DNA of 64,000 nt from Gimesia aquarii (GTDB lineage: Bacteria > Planctomycetota > Planctomycetia > Planctomycetales > Planctomycetaceae). The position numbers were made by a program, and so were the translations under genes. The first letter of the stretch is position 1; every line of letters starts with the position of its first letter. Shown one piece after another: positions 37,044 through 47,700 of the stretch. The DNA lies in contig NZ_CP037422.1 in assembly GCF_007748175.1 (NCBI RefSeq), positions 434,001 to 498,000 on the forward strand. The letters run 5' to 3'. The notes beneath the pieces are model-generated. The model was not told where the DNA came from, made no database searches, and worked only from the letters and a program-made list of their open reading frames with translations.

Positions 37044-37331
37044 ATGTTTTGTCTCAATGTCATTCTTACAGTGAAGGAAGCCTCTGATGCTGAAGAGATT
37101 CAGGGGTTGCTTACTGAAGCCTGTCGATTATCCCGTACCGAGCCGGGTTGCCTGCGGTTTGATGTCTATTACTCTGAAGAACCAGCCACCTTCGTACTCG
37201 TAGAACATTGGGAGGACGAACAGGCCTGGAAAAATCACCGCGAAGAAAAAGCATATCAGGAAATTTATCAACCACAGGTCATGCCACGTGTCGAACGTGT
37301 GGCGCATAGAGTGAAGCTCCTGTTGGAATAA
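37044..37331 (+). CDS. ABM-domain protein (putative quinol monooxygenase)
   Basis: A 95-residue protein of the antibiotic-biosynthesis-monooxygenase/YgiN fold. The pattern FCLNVILTVKEASDAEEIQGLLTEACRLSRTEPGCLRFDVYYSEEP, then TFVLVEHWEDEQAWKNHRE and a final strand RVKLLLE, is characteristic; the dimeric alpha+beta barrel lacks a cofactor. ATG at 37044 with an AGAGA site is preferred over the upstream frame. It precedes ilvD by 91 bases on the same strand, and may or may not share its transcript. Confidence 0.88.
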   Translation: MFCLNVILTVKEASDAEEIQGLLTEACRLSRTEPGCLRFDVYYSEEPATFVLVEHWEDEQAWKNHREEKAYQEIYQPQVMPRVERVAHRVKLLLE

Positions 37332-37422
37332 CCTGCTTGAAACGATTAATGCCGAATCTGAATCAGAGTCGTTAATCATCAGTTAAGAATCCAAACGTAA
37401 ACACAACAGAGGAAGAACGTCG

Positions 37423-39114
37423 ATGTCATCCGATTCCCAACCCATTTTAAACCGATATAGTTCTCGTATCACTCAGCCCCGTTCTCAAGGGGCCTCTCAA
37501 GCCATGTTGTATGCGACCGGCATGAGCGAAGCAGATATGAATAAAGCGCAAGTCGGAATTTCCAGTGTCTGGTACGAAGGAAATTCCTGCAACATGCATC
37601 TCAATAAACTGGCCGCCAAAGTGAAAGAAGGAGTCGAAGCCGCAGACCTGGTAGGGCTCCGGTTCAACACAATTGGGGTCAGCGATGGTATTTCCATGGG
37701 CACCGATGGCATGTCGTATTCGCTGCAATCGCGTGATTTAATTGCCGACAGCATTGAGACTGTGACGTGCGCCCAATGGTACGATGCGAACATCTCACTC
37801 CCCGGCTGTGACAAAAACATGCCCGGTTGTATCATTGCCATGGGACGCTTCAACCGTCCTTCGATCATGGTTTACGGTGGAACGATCGCCCCCGGTTGTT
37901 TGAACAATGAAAAGTTGGATATTGTTTCTGCCTTCCAATCCTATGGCGAATATCTGGCCGGTACGATCACTGATGAAACACGCAAGCAGATTGTACAGAA
38001 AAGTTGTCCTGGCGCGGGTGCCTGCGGCGGGATGTATACGGCAAACACGATGTCATCTGCGATTGAAGCTCTGGGAATGTCACTTCCTTACAGTTCTTCG
38101 ATTCCCGCAGAACATCCCGACAAATTAGACGAATGTGTTCGAGCCGGTGCTGCCATCAGAACACTACTGGAACTCGATTTAAAACCCCGCGACATTATGA
38201 CACGCGATGCATTTGAAAATGCATTGGTGCTCATCGTTGCGTTGGGAGGGTCTACGAATGCCGTGCTGCACATGCTGGCGATTGCTCGTTCTGTCGATGT
38301 GAAATTAACAATTGATGATATTCAGTCAGTCAGTGATCGCACTCCCTTATTAGCCGACTTTAAACCGAGTGGTAAGTATGTCATGGCCGACTTGCAGGAA
38401 ATCGGTGGTACGCCTGCTGTCATGAAATATCTGTTAGAAAAAGGCATGATCAACGGGGACTGCATGACTGTCACTGGTAAAACACTAGCCGAAAACCTGG
38501 CAGAACTACCTGGTTTGAAAGAGGGACAGGATATTATCCATACGTTAGAAAATCCCATCAAACCGTCGGGCCATCTCCAGATTTTGAAGGGAAATCTCGC
38601 TCCCACTGGCGCGGTTGCTAAGATCACTGGAAAAGAAGGTCTGGTCTTTGAAGGAACTGCGAATGTTTTCGATTCTGAAGAAGACATGCTGAAAGCATTG
38701 GAAGAAAACAAAATTCAAAAAGGCGATGTCATCGTCATTCGCTACGAAGGCCCCAAAGGGGGGCCGGGTATGCCCGAGATGTTAACGCCGACCTCTGCCA
38801 TTATGGGCGCCGGTCTGGGGAAAGACGTCGCTTTATTAACCGACGGCCGTTTTTCAGGCGGTTCACACGGATTCATTGTGGGGCACATCACCCCGGAAGC
38901 ACAGGAAGGGGGGCCGATTGCCCTCGTCAAAACGGGTGATAAGATCACCATTGATGCGGAAAATAATTTACTGAATGTGGATCTTACCAATGCGGAATTG
39001 GAAGAGCGTCGCCAGGCATGGACGGCGCCTCCCTTCAAATACACGCGGGGTACGCTCTATAAATATATCAAAAATGTGAAGTCCGCTTCCGAAGGTTGTG
39101 TGACGGACGAGTAA
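37423..39114 (+). CDS. ilvD: Dihydroxy-acid dehydratase
   Basis: Third step of valine and isoleucine synthesis, dehydrating 2,3-dihydroxy-3-methylbutanoate and the isoleucine analogue. The cluster and signature motifs are present: the Cys of [13 protein letters not shown], the [14 protein letters not shown] block, and near the end [11 protein letters not shown] and [23 protein letters not shown]. At 563 residues it is full length. AGAGGAAGAA precedes the ATG. It stands before a good terminator, so it is monocistronic or the last gene of a short transcript. Confidence 0.97.
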   Translation: MSSDSQPILNRYSSRITQPRSQGASQAMLYATGMSEADMNKAQVGISSVWYEGNSCNMHLNKLAAKVKEGVEAADLVGLRFNTIGVSDGISMGTDGMSYSLQSRDLIADSIETVTCAQWYDANISLPGCDKNMPGCIIAMGRFNRPSIMVYGGTIAPGCLNNEKLDIVSAFQSYGEYLAGTITDETRKQIVQKSCPGAGACGGMYTANTMSSAIEALGMSLPYSSSIPAEHPDKLDECVRAGAAIRTLLELDLKPRDIMTRDAFENALVLIVALGGSTNAVLHMLAIARSVDVKLTIDDIQSVSDRTPLLADFKPSGKYVMADLQEIGGTPAVMKYLLEKGMINGDCMTVTGKTLAENLAELPGLKEGQDIIHTLENPIKPSGHLQILKGNLAPTGAVAKITGKEGLVFEGTANVFDSEEDMLKALEENKIQKGDVIVIRYEGPKGGPGMPEMLTPTSAIMGAGLGKDVALLTDGRFSGGSHGFIVGHITPEAQEGGPIALVKTGDKITIDAENNLLNVDLTNAELEERRQAWTAPPFKYTRGTLYKYIKNVKSASEGCVTDE

Positions 39115-39136
39115 TCACCTTTCCAGAATAAACGAA

Positions 39137-39169
39137 AGCCCGGGATCTGGTTTGATCCCGGACTTTTTT
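39137..39169 (+). terminator. Rho-independent terminator of ilvD
   Basis: Stem CCGGGATC (39140-39147) and GATCCCGG (39154-39161), loop of six, then a T-rich run TTTTTT. It follows the ilvD stop codon by about 25 bases. Confidence 0.88.
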
Positions 39170-39210
39170 AGTAGCCGTTGAATTTCAATCATTCTAAAGA
39201 TAGACACCAA

Positions 39211-39750
39211 CTATTGCTTTTTTGTCTCAGCAGGCGCTTCCTCCACGACTTCAACACTTTCCGTTTCAACTGGGGTTCCACCATTTGCTGCTTTTTCTTT
39301 TTTAAGAAAATTTTTCATTCTCTCTTTAGAGATTCGGGGGATGCCACCTACGGGTTCGCCTCCTGCCAGTCCATCAAAGGCGATCACCTTTTCATCCTTA
39401 TCTACGAGTAAACGCAAATGATACACTTTGAAAAGACCCTTCCAACGATAATGATGTAAGCGTAAGAGAGCCCCCGATTCATCGATTTCTTCCGATGGAG
39501 ACCCCTGCGTGATCGACTCTAATTGTCTAAAGGGAATTTCTCCCACATCGCCAGAGTTTTCCATGGCAGCCTCGAGGTTTTTAAATGTAGCTGCCTGTGA
39601 GGACTTGGCACGCCATTCAATCAAAACCACGATAAGCAAGACTGCAATAAATGCCCAGGAAATGAGACGACGTTTCGCGCTGATTTGTTTTTTTGCTTTT
39701 GGGGCAGCTTCGGATTCAGGAGTATCCGCTGCATCGGAGGGGGTATTCAT
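39211..39750 (-). CDS. Hypothetical single-pass membrane protein
   Basis: A 179-residue protein: an N-terminal charged tail (1-28), one transmembrane helix (about 29-46, LISWAFIAVLLIVVLIEW), a soluble outer domain to about 145 (KNLEAAMENSG... LHHYRWKGLFKVYHLRLLVDKDEKVIAFDGLAGG), then an acidic low-complexity C-terminus rich in Glu, Val and Lys. The orientation is probably N-in. No family is recognised. GGAAG lies a few bases before the ATG. It is monocistronic and convergent with ilvD. Confidence 0.7.
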   Translation of the reverse strand: MNTPSDAADTPESEAAPKAKKQISAKRRLISWAFIAVLLIVVLIEWRAKSSQAATFKNLEAAMENSGDVGEIPFRQLESITQGSPSEEIDESGALLRLHHYRWKGLFKVYHLRLLVDKDEKVIAFDGLAGGEPVGGIPRISKERMKNFLKKEKAANGGTPVETESVEVVEEAPAETKKQ

Positions 39751-40075
39751 GAGCGCTTCCTTTTTCTCTGAAAAGAATATTTTGTCAGGAAAAGCAGATG
39801 TGCTTTATAATAAGGCGTCATATTTTCAATCACCGTATCCCATTGAAACAACGTATCCAATAAAAAAACATGCAATGAGGCGATTTCAGTAGAAAAAAAG
39901 CAGATGACCCGCGCTGGGTAAAATTGCGTAGTCAGGGCAGGGCATATCATCGGCCCCAATTTCAGACTGCTTACCAAAGTAAGCGATTAGTAGAGATTTG
40001 CCTGTTTTTTTGAGTGAATACTCGCGCAATGATTGGCATTTCGCTGACGGCGATCATTACTTTTCACGATGGTGA
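39751..40075. other. Intergenic region, about 325 bases
   Basis: No gene or RNA recognised. A 76-codon minus-strand frame (39747-39977) overlaps the start of the membrane protein gene and has no ribosome binding site or motif, and is rejected. Confidence 0.45.
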
Positions 40076-40846
40076 TTACAAAATTCCCCGAGGTTCTTCA
40101 TCGGCAAAGGGGTGTAACGCCCGGATTCCCTTCGGTTTTGGTAACGCATTTAAAAGCGCTTCGGCCATCCGGAAATCAGCAGCCGTCGTAATTTTTTGAT
40201 TGAGGGGGGAGCCTTCAACAATCGTTACCGGGTACCCCATGTTTTCGATGAGTTGGGCTTCATCTGTTGGTTGCATCTCTCCCGCCTGAGCATAGGCGTC
40301 TAATAACAGCTGACGCTTGAAAACTTGCGGTGTTTGAGCCGCCCAGAGGTCGGTGCGGTCGACCGTCTCTTGAATTCGTCGATCCTTTCCCACCCGTTTC
40401 AAAGTGCTGGAAATTCGGATGGCGGGAATGACGGCATCCGATTTTTCAACGGCTGTGAAGAGTTCACCGACCCACTTATCAGTAATTAAAGGGCGTGCTG
40501 CATCATGGATTGCAACATAATCGATATCTGCTTTAACACGCGCCAATGCATTCTGAACGGAGTCAGCACGCTCCTTACCACCGGGTACGATTTCAATATC
40601 CATGAACGCCAGATTGGGACGAAACTTTTGTTTGAACCACTCGATATCTTCTTCAGCGACCGTGATGATCAACTGCTTAACATCTTCTCGATTCGAGAAG
40701 ATCTCAGCCGAACGGGTCCAGACAGCGCGACCTTTCAGATCCATAAACGGTTTCTTTTGAGGTCCCGTACCGAGAATCTCAGCCCCCTTCGATTGAAACC
40801 GCGTACTTTTGCCGGCTGCTGCTAATATTACTGCAAAGGTTGCCAC
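40076..40846 (-). CDS. ispD: 2-C-methyl-D-erythritol 4-phosphate cytidylyltransferase
   Basis: Third step of the MEP isoprenoid pathway: CTP plus MEP to CDP-ME. The nucleotide-binding start ATFAVILAAAGKSTRFQ is followed by the KKPFMDLKGRAVW block, the VPGGKERADSVQNAL and IHDAARPLI signatures and KITTAADF at the end. The length is 256 residues. The frame opens with TTG, but a GTG at 40846 with GAGAGGAAAG just upstream gives the usual family N-terminus and is chosen. It is monocistronic. Confidence 0.94.
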   Translation of the reverse strand: MATFAVILAAAGKSTRFQSKGAEILGTGPQKKPFMDLKGRAVWTRSAEIFSNREDVKQLIITVAEEDIEWFKQKFRPNLAFMDIEIVPGGKERADSVQNALARVKADIDYVAIHDAARPLITDKWVGELFTAVEKSDAVIPAIRISSTLKRVGKDRRIQETVDRTDLWAAQTPQVFKRQLLLDAYAQAGEMQPTDEAQLIENMGYPVTIVEGSPLNQKITTAADFRMAEALLNALPKPKGIRALHPFADEEPRGIL

Positions 40847-41279
40847 TTTACTTTCCTCTCGATTCAAAATTCCCTCTCAGGTTTGTCTGTTTATTAAGTT
40901 TAACAATCCTGAAATCTTCATCCAATAGCATACACAGTTAGATTTTTACGGAGTATGCAGGCATCTTAACGAATCATCAAATGAAGTGACGAAACGACGT
41001 TGATTTTTTTCAACAGAAGCCACGCATGATGTTTTTTTTCCACATCATTCCCAACCGAATTCTGAAGCTCCAAAAAATCGACTCTTCCGTAAAGCATTTG
41101 AATGAAGAGACTTAGAGGTTTTTCGTCATGTTTCCTTTACGCGTTGGCACTCAATTTGTTTAAAAACAGAAGCACTTCGTCAAGCGAGACCACGATACAG
41201 ACTTTCTTGATGACATAACTGAAGACACACGCCTCCATTGACTGAACCCACTTTGAATATTGAATTAGAGAGAGCCATT
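40847..41279. other. Divergent intergenic region with possible sigma-54 promoter
   Basis: About 430 bases between ispD and the sigma-54-dependent activator. It contains the candidate -24/-12 element at 41144-41160 listed separately, and an imperfect hairpin-prone block (CTCTTC and GAAGAG arms) near 41082-41108. Nothing else was recognised. Confidence 0.45.
41144..41160 (+). promoter_or_regulatory. Candidate sigma-54 promoter
   Basis: TTGGCACTCAATTTGTT matches the -24 element TTGGCAC exactly and the -12 region TTGC with one mismatch (TTGT) at the right spacing. It lies about 120 bases upstream of the activator start codon, so the gene may be autoregulated. A single match of this length can occur by chance. 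Confidence 0.35.
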
Positions 41280-42791
41280 ATGGAACTTCCCACATTGATT
41301 CTGGTGACACAAGACTCAACTCTTCAACAACAGATACTGGCCCATTTCAAGAAAGCGTTCCATTTAGTCATCTGTAGTTCGTTAGAAGACTGTACTGGTC
41401 ACTGCCGCGAACAGGCGATCGAATTTATCTTAGCCGACTTGCGGTTCCTCGCCTCTGGGGGGCATCAGGAAGATCAAAGCCTGGAGTTGATCCAGAAAAT
41501 GGTTCCCGAAGCTGAAATCATCATGCTGACGGAAGAAGAGTGTCCTGAAATTCTGGAGCGACGAGCAGCCTGCACCAATATTCAACATATCAAGGGTTTT
41601 GCCAGTGAAGCGGAATTATTGTTAGAGATTGATTCCTGTCTTAGTCCGGAAGAAGAAGTCGTTGCATCTGAGTCTGTCACAATGAATTCCCTGCATGGAG
41701 GGACATCAGAGAGAAAAATACCTGCTCACGACTCTTTTGCACAGAATACGATGCATGATGTTAACAGTTCACAGGTTTCACATGAGATGACGAATCCGGC
41801 TCTCCAGGATGGTATCTCTGGTCAGTTCGAAACGAATTCACATGAAATGAAAATCATGCTGAATGAACTGGAGATTGCAGCACAACATGATGTGACTGTG
41901 TTACTGATTGGCGAAACCGGGGCGGGTAAAACTCATCTTTCTCGTCTGGTTCATGAAGTTTCTCCACGGCGGAATGAGCCCTTTTTGAATGTGGCCTGCG
42001 GTGCGCTGCCCAATGATTTGATCGAAAGTGAATTGTTTGGTCATGTACGGGGGGCATTTACTAGTGCTCACGCGGACAAAGACGGAAAATTTCTTGCTGC
42101 AGGACGCGGAACGATTCTACTCGACGAAATTGATGTTTTGGGACCAGAACAACAGGTCAAGCTGTTACGTGTGATCGAAACAGGCGAGTTCGAGCCGATT
42201 GGGTCAAACAAAACACATATCAATAAGGCACGGCTTGTGGTTGCAAGTAACATGGATCTTCAACCACTGGTCGAGCAAGGTAAGTTTCGCCCGGATCTTT
42301 ATTACCGATTGAATATGTTAAAGTTTGATGTTCTTCCTTTAAGACGCCGCAAGGCTGACATTGTGACACTTGCCCATGGTTTTGTACGAGACATGGCAAC
42401 CAAGCATAATATTGTGATTGATCGAATCGATGATGAATTCATGGAAGCCTTGCACGCCTATCCCTGGCCTGGCAATGTTCGGGAACTGGAGAACGTGATT
42501 CGCAGAGCGGTCATTTACTGTCGTGAAGGTATATTACGCAAAGAGAATCTGCCTTCCCATATTCTGATGGGACAAATTGGACCGACCAATGATCCTTCTG
42601 TGATCATCAATCATAAACAAAATGATTCGGATCGATTAGGGGATCAGGTAGCAGTTACAGAAAAAGAGCTGATCGAGCAAGCACTCTTTAAAAACAATTA
42701 CAGCCGCACCAATACCGCCAAGACGTTGGGAATCAGCCGTGTGACTCTGTATAACAAAATGAAGAAGTATGGCATGAATACAAAAAAATGA
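41280..42791 (+). CDS. Sigma-54-dependent activator with degenerate receiver domain
   Basis: A 503-residue activator. The N-terminal ~120 residues have a receiver-like pattern (LPTLILVTQDSTLQQQ at the start, AIEFILADLRFLA around the phospho-acceptor position), but the acidic pair near the N-terminus is replaced by TQDS, so phosphorylation is doubtful. A spacer follows to ~200, then the AAA+ domain with Walker A GETGAGKTHLSR, the loop GAFTSA (instead of GAFTGA), Walker B GTILLDEID and the FRPDLYYRLNML region. The Fis-type HTH ends it (NYSRTNTAKTLGISRVTLYNKMKKYG). ATG at 41280 is preferred to TTG at 41238. Confidence 0.93.
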   Translation: MELPTLILVTQDSTLQQQILAHFKKAFHLVICSSLEDCTGHCREQAIEFILADLRFLASGGHQEDQSLELIQKMVPEAEIIMLTEEECPEILERRAACTNIQHIKGFASEAELLLEIDSCLSPEEEVVASESVTMNSLHGGTSERKIPAHDSFAQNTMHDVNSSQVSHEMTNPALQDGISGQFETNSHEMKIMLNELEIAAQHDVTVLLIGETGAGKTHLSRLVHEVSPRRNEPFLNVACGALPNDLIESELFGHVRGAFTSAHADKDGKFLAAGRGTILLDEIDVLGPEQQVKLLRVIETGEFEPIGSNKTHINKARLVVASNMDLQPLVEQGKFRPDLYYRLNMLKFDVLPLRRRKADIVTLAHGFVRDMATKHNIVIDRIDDEFMEALHAYPWPGNVRELENVIRRAVIYCREGILRKENLPSHILMGQIGPTNDPSVIINHKQNDSDRLGDQVAVTEKELIEQALFKNNYSRTNTAKTLGISRVTLYNKMKKYGMNTKK

Positions 42792-42813
42792 TGACACTCA
42801 GTGAGTGTCATCA
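42782..42813 (-). terminator. Terminator of the VOC gene, inside the end of the neighbouring coding region
   Basis: A 12-bp palindrome TGATGACACTCA / TGAGTGTCATCA (42789-42813) is followed on the minus strand by seven T. The T-run is the Lys codon stretch at the end of the sigma-54 activator gene, so the minus-strand terminator overlaps the last codons and stop of the convergent gene. Confidence 0.8.
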
Positions 42814-42851
42814 TGAATCAATCTGATTGTGAATTCAGTCTTCTATTTTAT

Positions 42852-43424
42852 TTACTTCTTCGGACCGACAAGTTCGATCAAATTTCCATCCGGATCACGC
42901 AAGAGTGTCAGATAAATGCCTTTGGGAAATCCAGCGGGTAGTTCAAGCGGGCCTTTGGCGATGGGCTTTACCCCATAGGCTTTGGCCCGTTCTAATGCCG
43001 CTGTGGTATCTTTGACATAGATCGTCAGGTAGCTCACACCTAAGGAAGAATGGATAAAAGAATTATCGGTCTTCTTAGAAGGAGTTCCTTTGAACTGCAT
43101 GAGCTTCACATTGGTCGCGGTACTGTCATTCTCAAGAACCAGTGGATAGACCTTGAATGGCAGGTTGTCAGAAAGTCCTGAATCGCCGCCCATTTCTGCT
43201 GTGACCTTGAATGGCTCACGCTCTTTTAACCCGAGTGCGTTCTTGTAAAAGTGAAGCGACTTGTCGAGGTCGCTCACCACAATTCCGAAGTCGACGGTTG
43301 ACTTTGCAAATTCGGCGTCCGGAACAGTTTTGCTACTGGCGGCCCATGCTGCCAAACCACTGACGACCAGCACAATAAATGTTGTGTAGATCAGTTCGCG
43401 ATTGACAAAACTGGAATTCTTCAT
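42852..43424 (-). CDS. Exported or membrane-tethered VOC family protein
   Basis: A 190-residue protein with an N-terminal signal anchor (about 10-30, LIYTTFIVLVVSGLAAWAA) and then the glyoxalase/bleomycin-resistance fold: STVDFGIVVSDLDKSLHFYKNALGLKE, SYLTIYVKDTTAALERAKAYG and IYLTLLRDPDGNLIELVG. The classic metal-ligand His and Glu positions are not all preserved in the visible first strand (GIV, not H), so dioxygenase or lyase activity is uncertain. AGGAGC precedes the ATG. It is monocistronic with its own terminator. Confidence 0.85.
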   Translation of the reverse strand: MKNSSFVNRELIYTTFIVLVVSGLAAWAASSKTVPDAEFAKSTVDFGIVVSDLDKSLHFYKNALGLKEREPFKVTAEMGGDSGLSDNLPFKVYPLVLENDSTATNVKLMQFKGTPSKKTDNSFIHSSLGVSYLTIYVKDTTAALERAKAYGVKPIAKGPLELPAGFPKGIYLTLLRDPDGNLIELVGPKK

Positions 43425-43742
43425 TGAGTTGCTCCTGGATTTAAAAATAAACGGGCATTCTTAAACTCACGAAAGCCCTTCTATTCATCAGGCTACTTTG
43501 ATCAGATTCAGACCTCAAGGCGATCTACTCGATTTATCTGAAACTATTTAAATTTGCTATATAGTTCGTAACTTGATCTTGTAATCCAAACTCAATCTCT
43601 TGTTCTATTTCCAGATGAAACTTGAGATTCTCTTTCAACGGGTGGCGTTCCGAAGGTTTTTTCTTCCAACCCCATTTTCAAGATGCTATAACAACAAAAC
43701 ACGACGTGTCTGTTTCTAACAATGTGAGAATAAGGATTTGCC
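43425..43742. other. Divergent intergenic region, about 320 bases
   Basis: Lies between the VOC and TolB-like genes. It must carry both promoters, but nothing distinct was found. Confidence 0.4.
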
Positions 43743-44669
43743 ATGAGATCTGTTGCGATTTTGTGTTTCTATTGCATGACCTGCGTTGTACTTCAGTGTT
43801 TTGATCATCCGCAGGTAGTTGCAGATGAAGAGCCAGTGGTGAAACGGACCCGGTTTTATTTAGCGACTCCAGAAGGTGTAGAACCCAAGGCTTTTTATGT
43901 CGCAGAAGATTACTATAACACCGGCTCTCCTACCTTCTCTGCGGATGGACAAAAATTGGCCTTTGACGGTTGGAAGTCTCAGGAGGGCGAAAGCTTTTCG
44001 AACGTGCAGATTATGGTTGTTAACTCGGATGGGAGTGACTTTAAAGTGTTGGGACCGGGGGCGATGCCGAGTTGGTCTCCGGGAGGGAATCGAATCGCGT
44101 TTTCTCAACCTTCTCCCTCAGGTGTCGCCATCATGAATGCCGATGGTTCTAATCGTAAAATGATCGAAACTGGAGGTTGGGGGGCACAGTGGTCACCTGA
44201 TGGCAAAAAAATTGCCTATCGTGTGTACAAATCAGGAAAATCAAATCTTCGAATCTATGATTTAATCGAAGAAACAAAGAGCGATGTATTTCCTGAAGGG
44301 GAAAGCCCGTATTCCATGATTTACTGGAATATGGCATGGTCTCCCGATAGTAACTGGATTTGTTTTCTAGGACGAAAAGCGGATAAAACTTACGAGGTCG
44401 CTACAGTGAATGTCGCGGGAATGCAAGAAGGTTTTAAAGTGCACTTTAAAAGCAAAGTTTCCCCATACCAAGACATGGCCTGGCATCCACAGGGAGACAT
44501 GATTGTATTTGGTTCTCCCACATCACCACGCAAACTACTCAAATTTAATCCCGCTGAGGATAAAGCGCCCGAACCACTGGAAATCACAGTCGAGGGAAAC
44601 ATCAATGGGGACGTCAGCTTCACCCCCGATGGTCAACATTTGCTGTTTAACGCCAGAGATAAGAAGTAG
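43743..44669 (+). CDS. Exported TolB-like beta-propeller protein
   Basis: A 308-residue protein with an N-terminal signal segment (about 1-25, ILCFYCMTCVVLQCF) and six PD40/TolB-type repeats, seen in DGQKLAFDGW, WSPGGNRIAFS, WSPDGKKIAYRV, WSPDSNWICFLG, WHPQGDMIVFGS and TPDGQHLLFNA. The family occurs in the periplasm or cell surface. Unlike TolB, no N-terminal partner domain is present. AAGGA lies just before the ATG. It is a single gene convergent with the M56-secretin gene 70 bases away. The ligand is unknown. Confidence 0.82.
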   Translation: MRSVAILCFYCMTCVVLQCFDHPQVVADEEPVVKRTRFYLATPEGVEPKAFYVAEDYYNTGSPTFSADGQKLAFDGWKSQEGESFSNVQIMVVNSDGSDFKVLGPGAMPSWSPGGNRIAFSQPSPSGVAIMNADGSNRKMIETGGWGAQWSPDGKKIAYRVYKSGKSNLRIYDLIEETKSDVFPEGESPYSMIYWNMAWSPDSNWICFLGRKADKTYEVATVNVAGMQEGFKVHFKSKVSPYQDMAWHPQGDMIVFGSPTSPRKLLKFNPAEDKAPEPLEITVEGNINGDVSFTPDGQHLLFNARDKK

Positions 44670-44739
44670 CCGCCATACGATCAATTCAAATCAGAGAGCA
44701 ATACGCGGAGATGTTAATGTGACCCTCGAAGCACAGCGT

Positions 44740-47700
44740 TTACGGTTTAATTTCCTGGAGCTTAAGCTTCTCCTTCGATCCGGATAGGTTCATGACAGAG
44801 GTGCTAATCAGCAGCAAATAGTGTTTATGTTTTTTTGGCTCCTGCTGATTTTGGCTAAAAAACTGGAACGGCAGAAATTCAGAACCCCTGCGATTGACTT
44901 GGTCCGTGATGTCAATCAATACAGATTTCCTGTTGGGAATGGTCATACTTTTCAGGTTGGATAAAACATCCAACGCATCATTGGCGTTGATGGCCATCGA
45001 GAGTCGCAGATTTTGCTTTTCCTGTAGCTCAGTTCGTAACTGAATTCGAAATGGTGAGTTTTTTTGAGAATCAAGAGTCGTTTTGAGATTGAATTCTATT
45101 GACTGCCCATTGAAAAGTGAGAGTTTCGGGGCTTGCAGAATATTGAGGGATTCAGTCCGTTGTGCCATTTGTTTCATTAAGCCAGCTTGTTGTGGGTCAA
45201 GAAGGATTCCTTCTTTTAAATTTTGAGCTTTCAATTGATTTAAAAGATCTTGCAGAGCCCGGACTTCAGATCGTTCCCACTCTTTAAACCATTTCTGTAA
45301 ATGATCGGTTTGAACCAGTTGGAAATCGAGTTCGATCATCTGGTCTTGAATGGCTCTCATTTTTTGCAATAACTCAGCAATTTGGTCGTGGGCTTCTTTC
45401 GTGTGTCGGACGACCAGAGAAAGTGTTTGTTGATAAACAGTGATCGAGCCAGTTTGCTTTTTTTGATTTCTCCAATTTTCAGGAGTGACGTTTTTCTTGA
45501 TCAGTTCAATTAACGGTTCAAAACGAGGCTTGACAGATGGTATCATCGCTTGAGTAAGCTTCTGAGGGGTGACGATTTTTCGTGGTAAAGGAACCACCAA
45601 ATCAGCAACCGGATAGGTTTTTGTGATCAAATTGTCCTCAAAATTAGACTCATCAATAAGAATATGTCCTATGACACCGGTATCGCTGTTGACACCGACA
45701 CCAAACATGAGACGATCTGTGACCGGTTTGACCTTTTCTAACTGAATCATCAATAAAAGCACTTGCGGATTTTTTGCGTTTTGATCAATTTGAAAACCAC
45801 CTACTAATAGCGTCTCTCCTAATTGAATCTGTGTTGAATCTGCAAACCGAAATTCGTTTATCATCGGAAGTTCGACGACCTGCCGTTGTTTCGAATTCAA
45901 ATCAATGGTGTTCTGTTTCACCACACCTTTGTTTTTTGAGAATGTGATTTCGTATTCGAGTCTACCTGTTTTTTGATTGCCACCTTTTTCTGGGAACATT
46001 GGTCGTGCATCAAGATTGAAACCATAGGTATTGAGTTGAAAACGTTGTCCAGCACCCGCAAACTGGTTTTCAAAAACCGGTCTCTCTTTTTGTGCGATGT
46101 TCGCTGTTTGACCATTCATCATCGTGATGACAGGGGAAGAAAGCAGCGTACTTTCTGTGGCTTCTATCAATTTATGGATTTCTTCAGCACGCTTTGTATC
46201 CAATAATTCATAGATCACTGATTGACTACGATTGGCAACCAGAGTTTCAAATGTGATGGCTTTGTTTTCAATCTCTGAACTGTCCGAAAATGGATCATTC
46301 GTTTTCGTTGCTCCACGCATGGGCCCAAATTTGTTGACTTCAATGACTTTGATTTCTTTCCGTTGAGCAATGATTTTTGCGATTAGTGTTTGTGGAACGG
46401 AAATTAATTTGATTTTTGTTTTGATCTGTAGCTGTGAGAAAACAGATTCAGATAGCTCTTGTATCGCTTGGGCTATATGTTTCTGAACCTCTGGATCTTC
46501 ACTCACAACAATGAGATGATCATCCTTGATGAATAATCTTCCCGCAAAATGAGAGCCAGCCGATTTCTTCATTAATGGATTCGCGAATTGAGTGTTCGGT
46601 TGAGGTAAGATTTCCTCTTTTCTTTTCTGCTTGTTTACGAACGAACGGACTTTTTCGATCAATTCAGCTTTTGCACGTGAGTCACCTACGGCTTTGCGGC
46701 CTTTTTCCATTAACTCTTTGATAGAATAAACACGTACGGTTTGCGCTTTTGGATTTTGTAATTCTTCTGTTGCGTATAAGAATTTGAGAACCGAAGAGGA
46801 AGACAAACTTGAGATATTCTTATCTTGAAGTTGTGTCCTGGTTTGATTCGATGAACTTGTTTCCTTCTCCTTGCTTTTGTTTTGAATGATTAAAAGATCG
46901 GTATTGTTGCTCTTCGTCGCTTCTTCAGCTTGTTGGTCCGCTGCAGAAACCACAAAAGCCGCACCAGGCAATACCGTTGCTGATAAAACAATTAAAACCA
47001 TCCAGCACCACCAGGGTGTTTGCTTTTGACATCCTTGTCCCAATTTCATAATTCGCTCCAAACGTTTTGAGGTAATTTCCACCGGACGCACGCCCGGCAC
47101 CACAGGAACTGATTTCAACGTATGCTTTAACTCCAGCACTTCCAGCAAACATTTTGCATACAAGCCGGGCTCACAATTTAACTCTGCCAGAACTTCTTCA
47201 TCACAACACTGCTCAACTTCAAGCTTCAAACGCCGTCCCGTAAACCAGACCAGCGGATGAAACCACCACACAATCGAGGCTGTCAGTTGCAACAAACCAA
47301 CCCATAAGTCACCCCGTCGAATATGAATCAACTCATGCGCCAAAATGGGTTCCAGTTCTTTCTTTGAACGAGAATCGACAATCGCTTGAGGCAAAATGAT
47401 CGTGGGGCGAAATAATCCAATCACTGCTGGTCCGATGCGGCTTTTGGTGATTAACAGCCTGACTCTTCGTTTGACTCGTAATTCCACACTTAGACGCGAC
47501 AGTAATTGATCCAGTTCTGGATCATGAACCATACTCGAAGTGCGCAGTATTTGCCGACATTGCCAGTAACGGATCACCATCACAGCCACAATGCTCGCTG
47601 CGATGAAGCCCCAGATAACAACCCCGCTATACCAGAAAAATGAGCGCGCTGAGTACCATTCTTTTTGAGTGAGTGTGGTATCAGAATTCAAAGCAGAATT

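Noticed and set aside
39747-39977. 76-codon minus-strand frame upstream of the single-pass membrane protein
   Set aside because: Overlaps the neighbouring start, no ribosome binding site, no recognisable feature.
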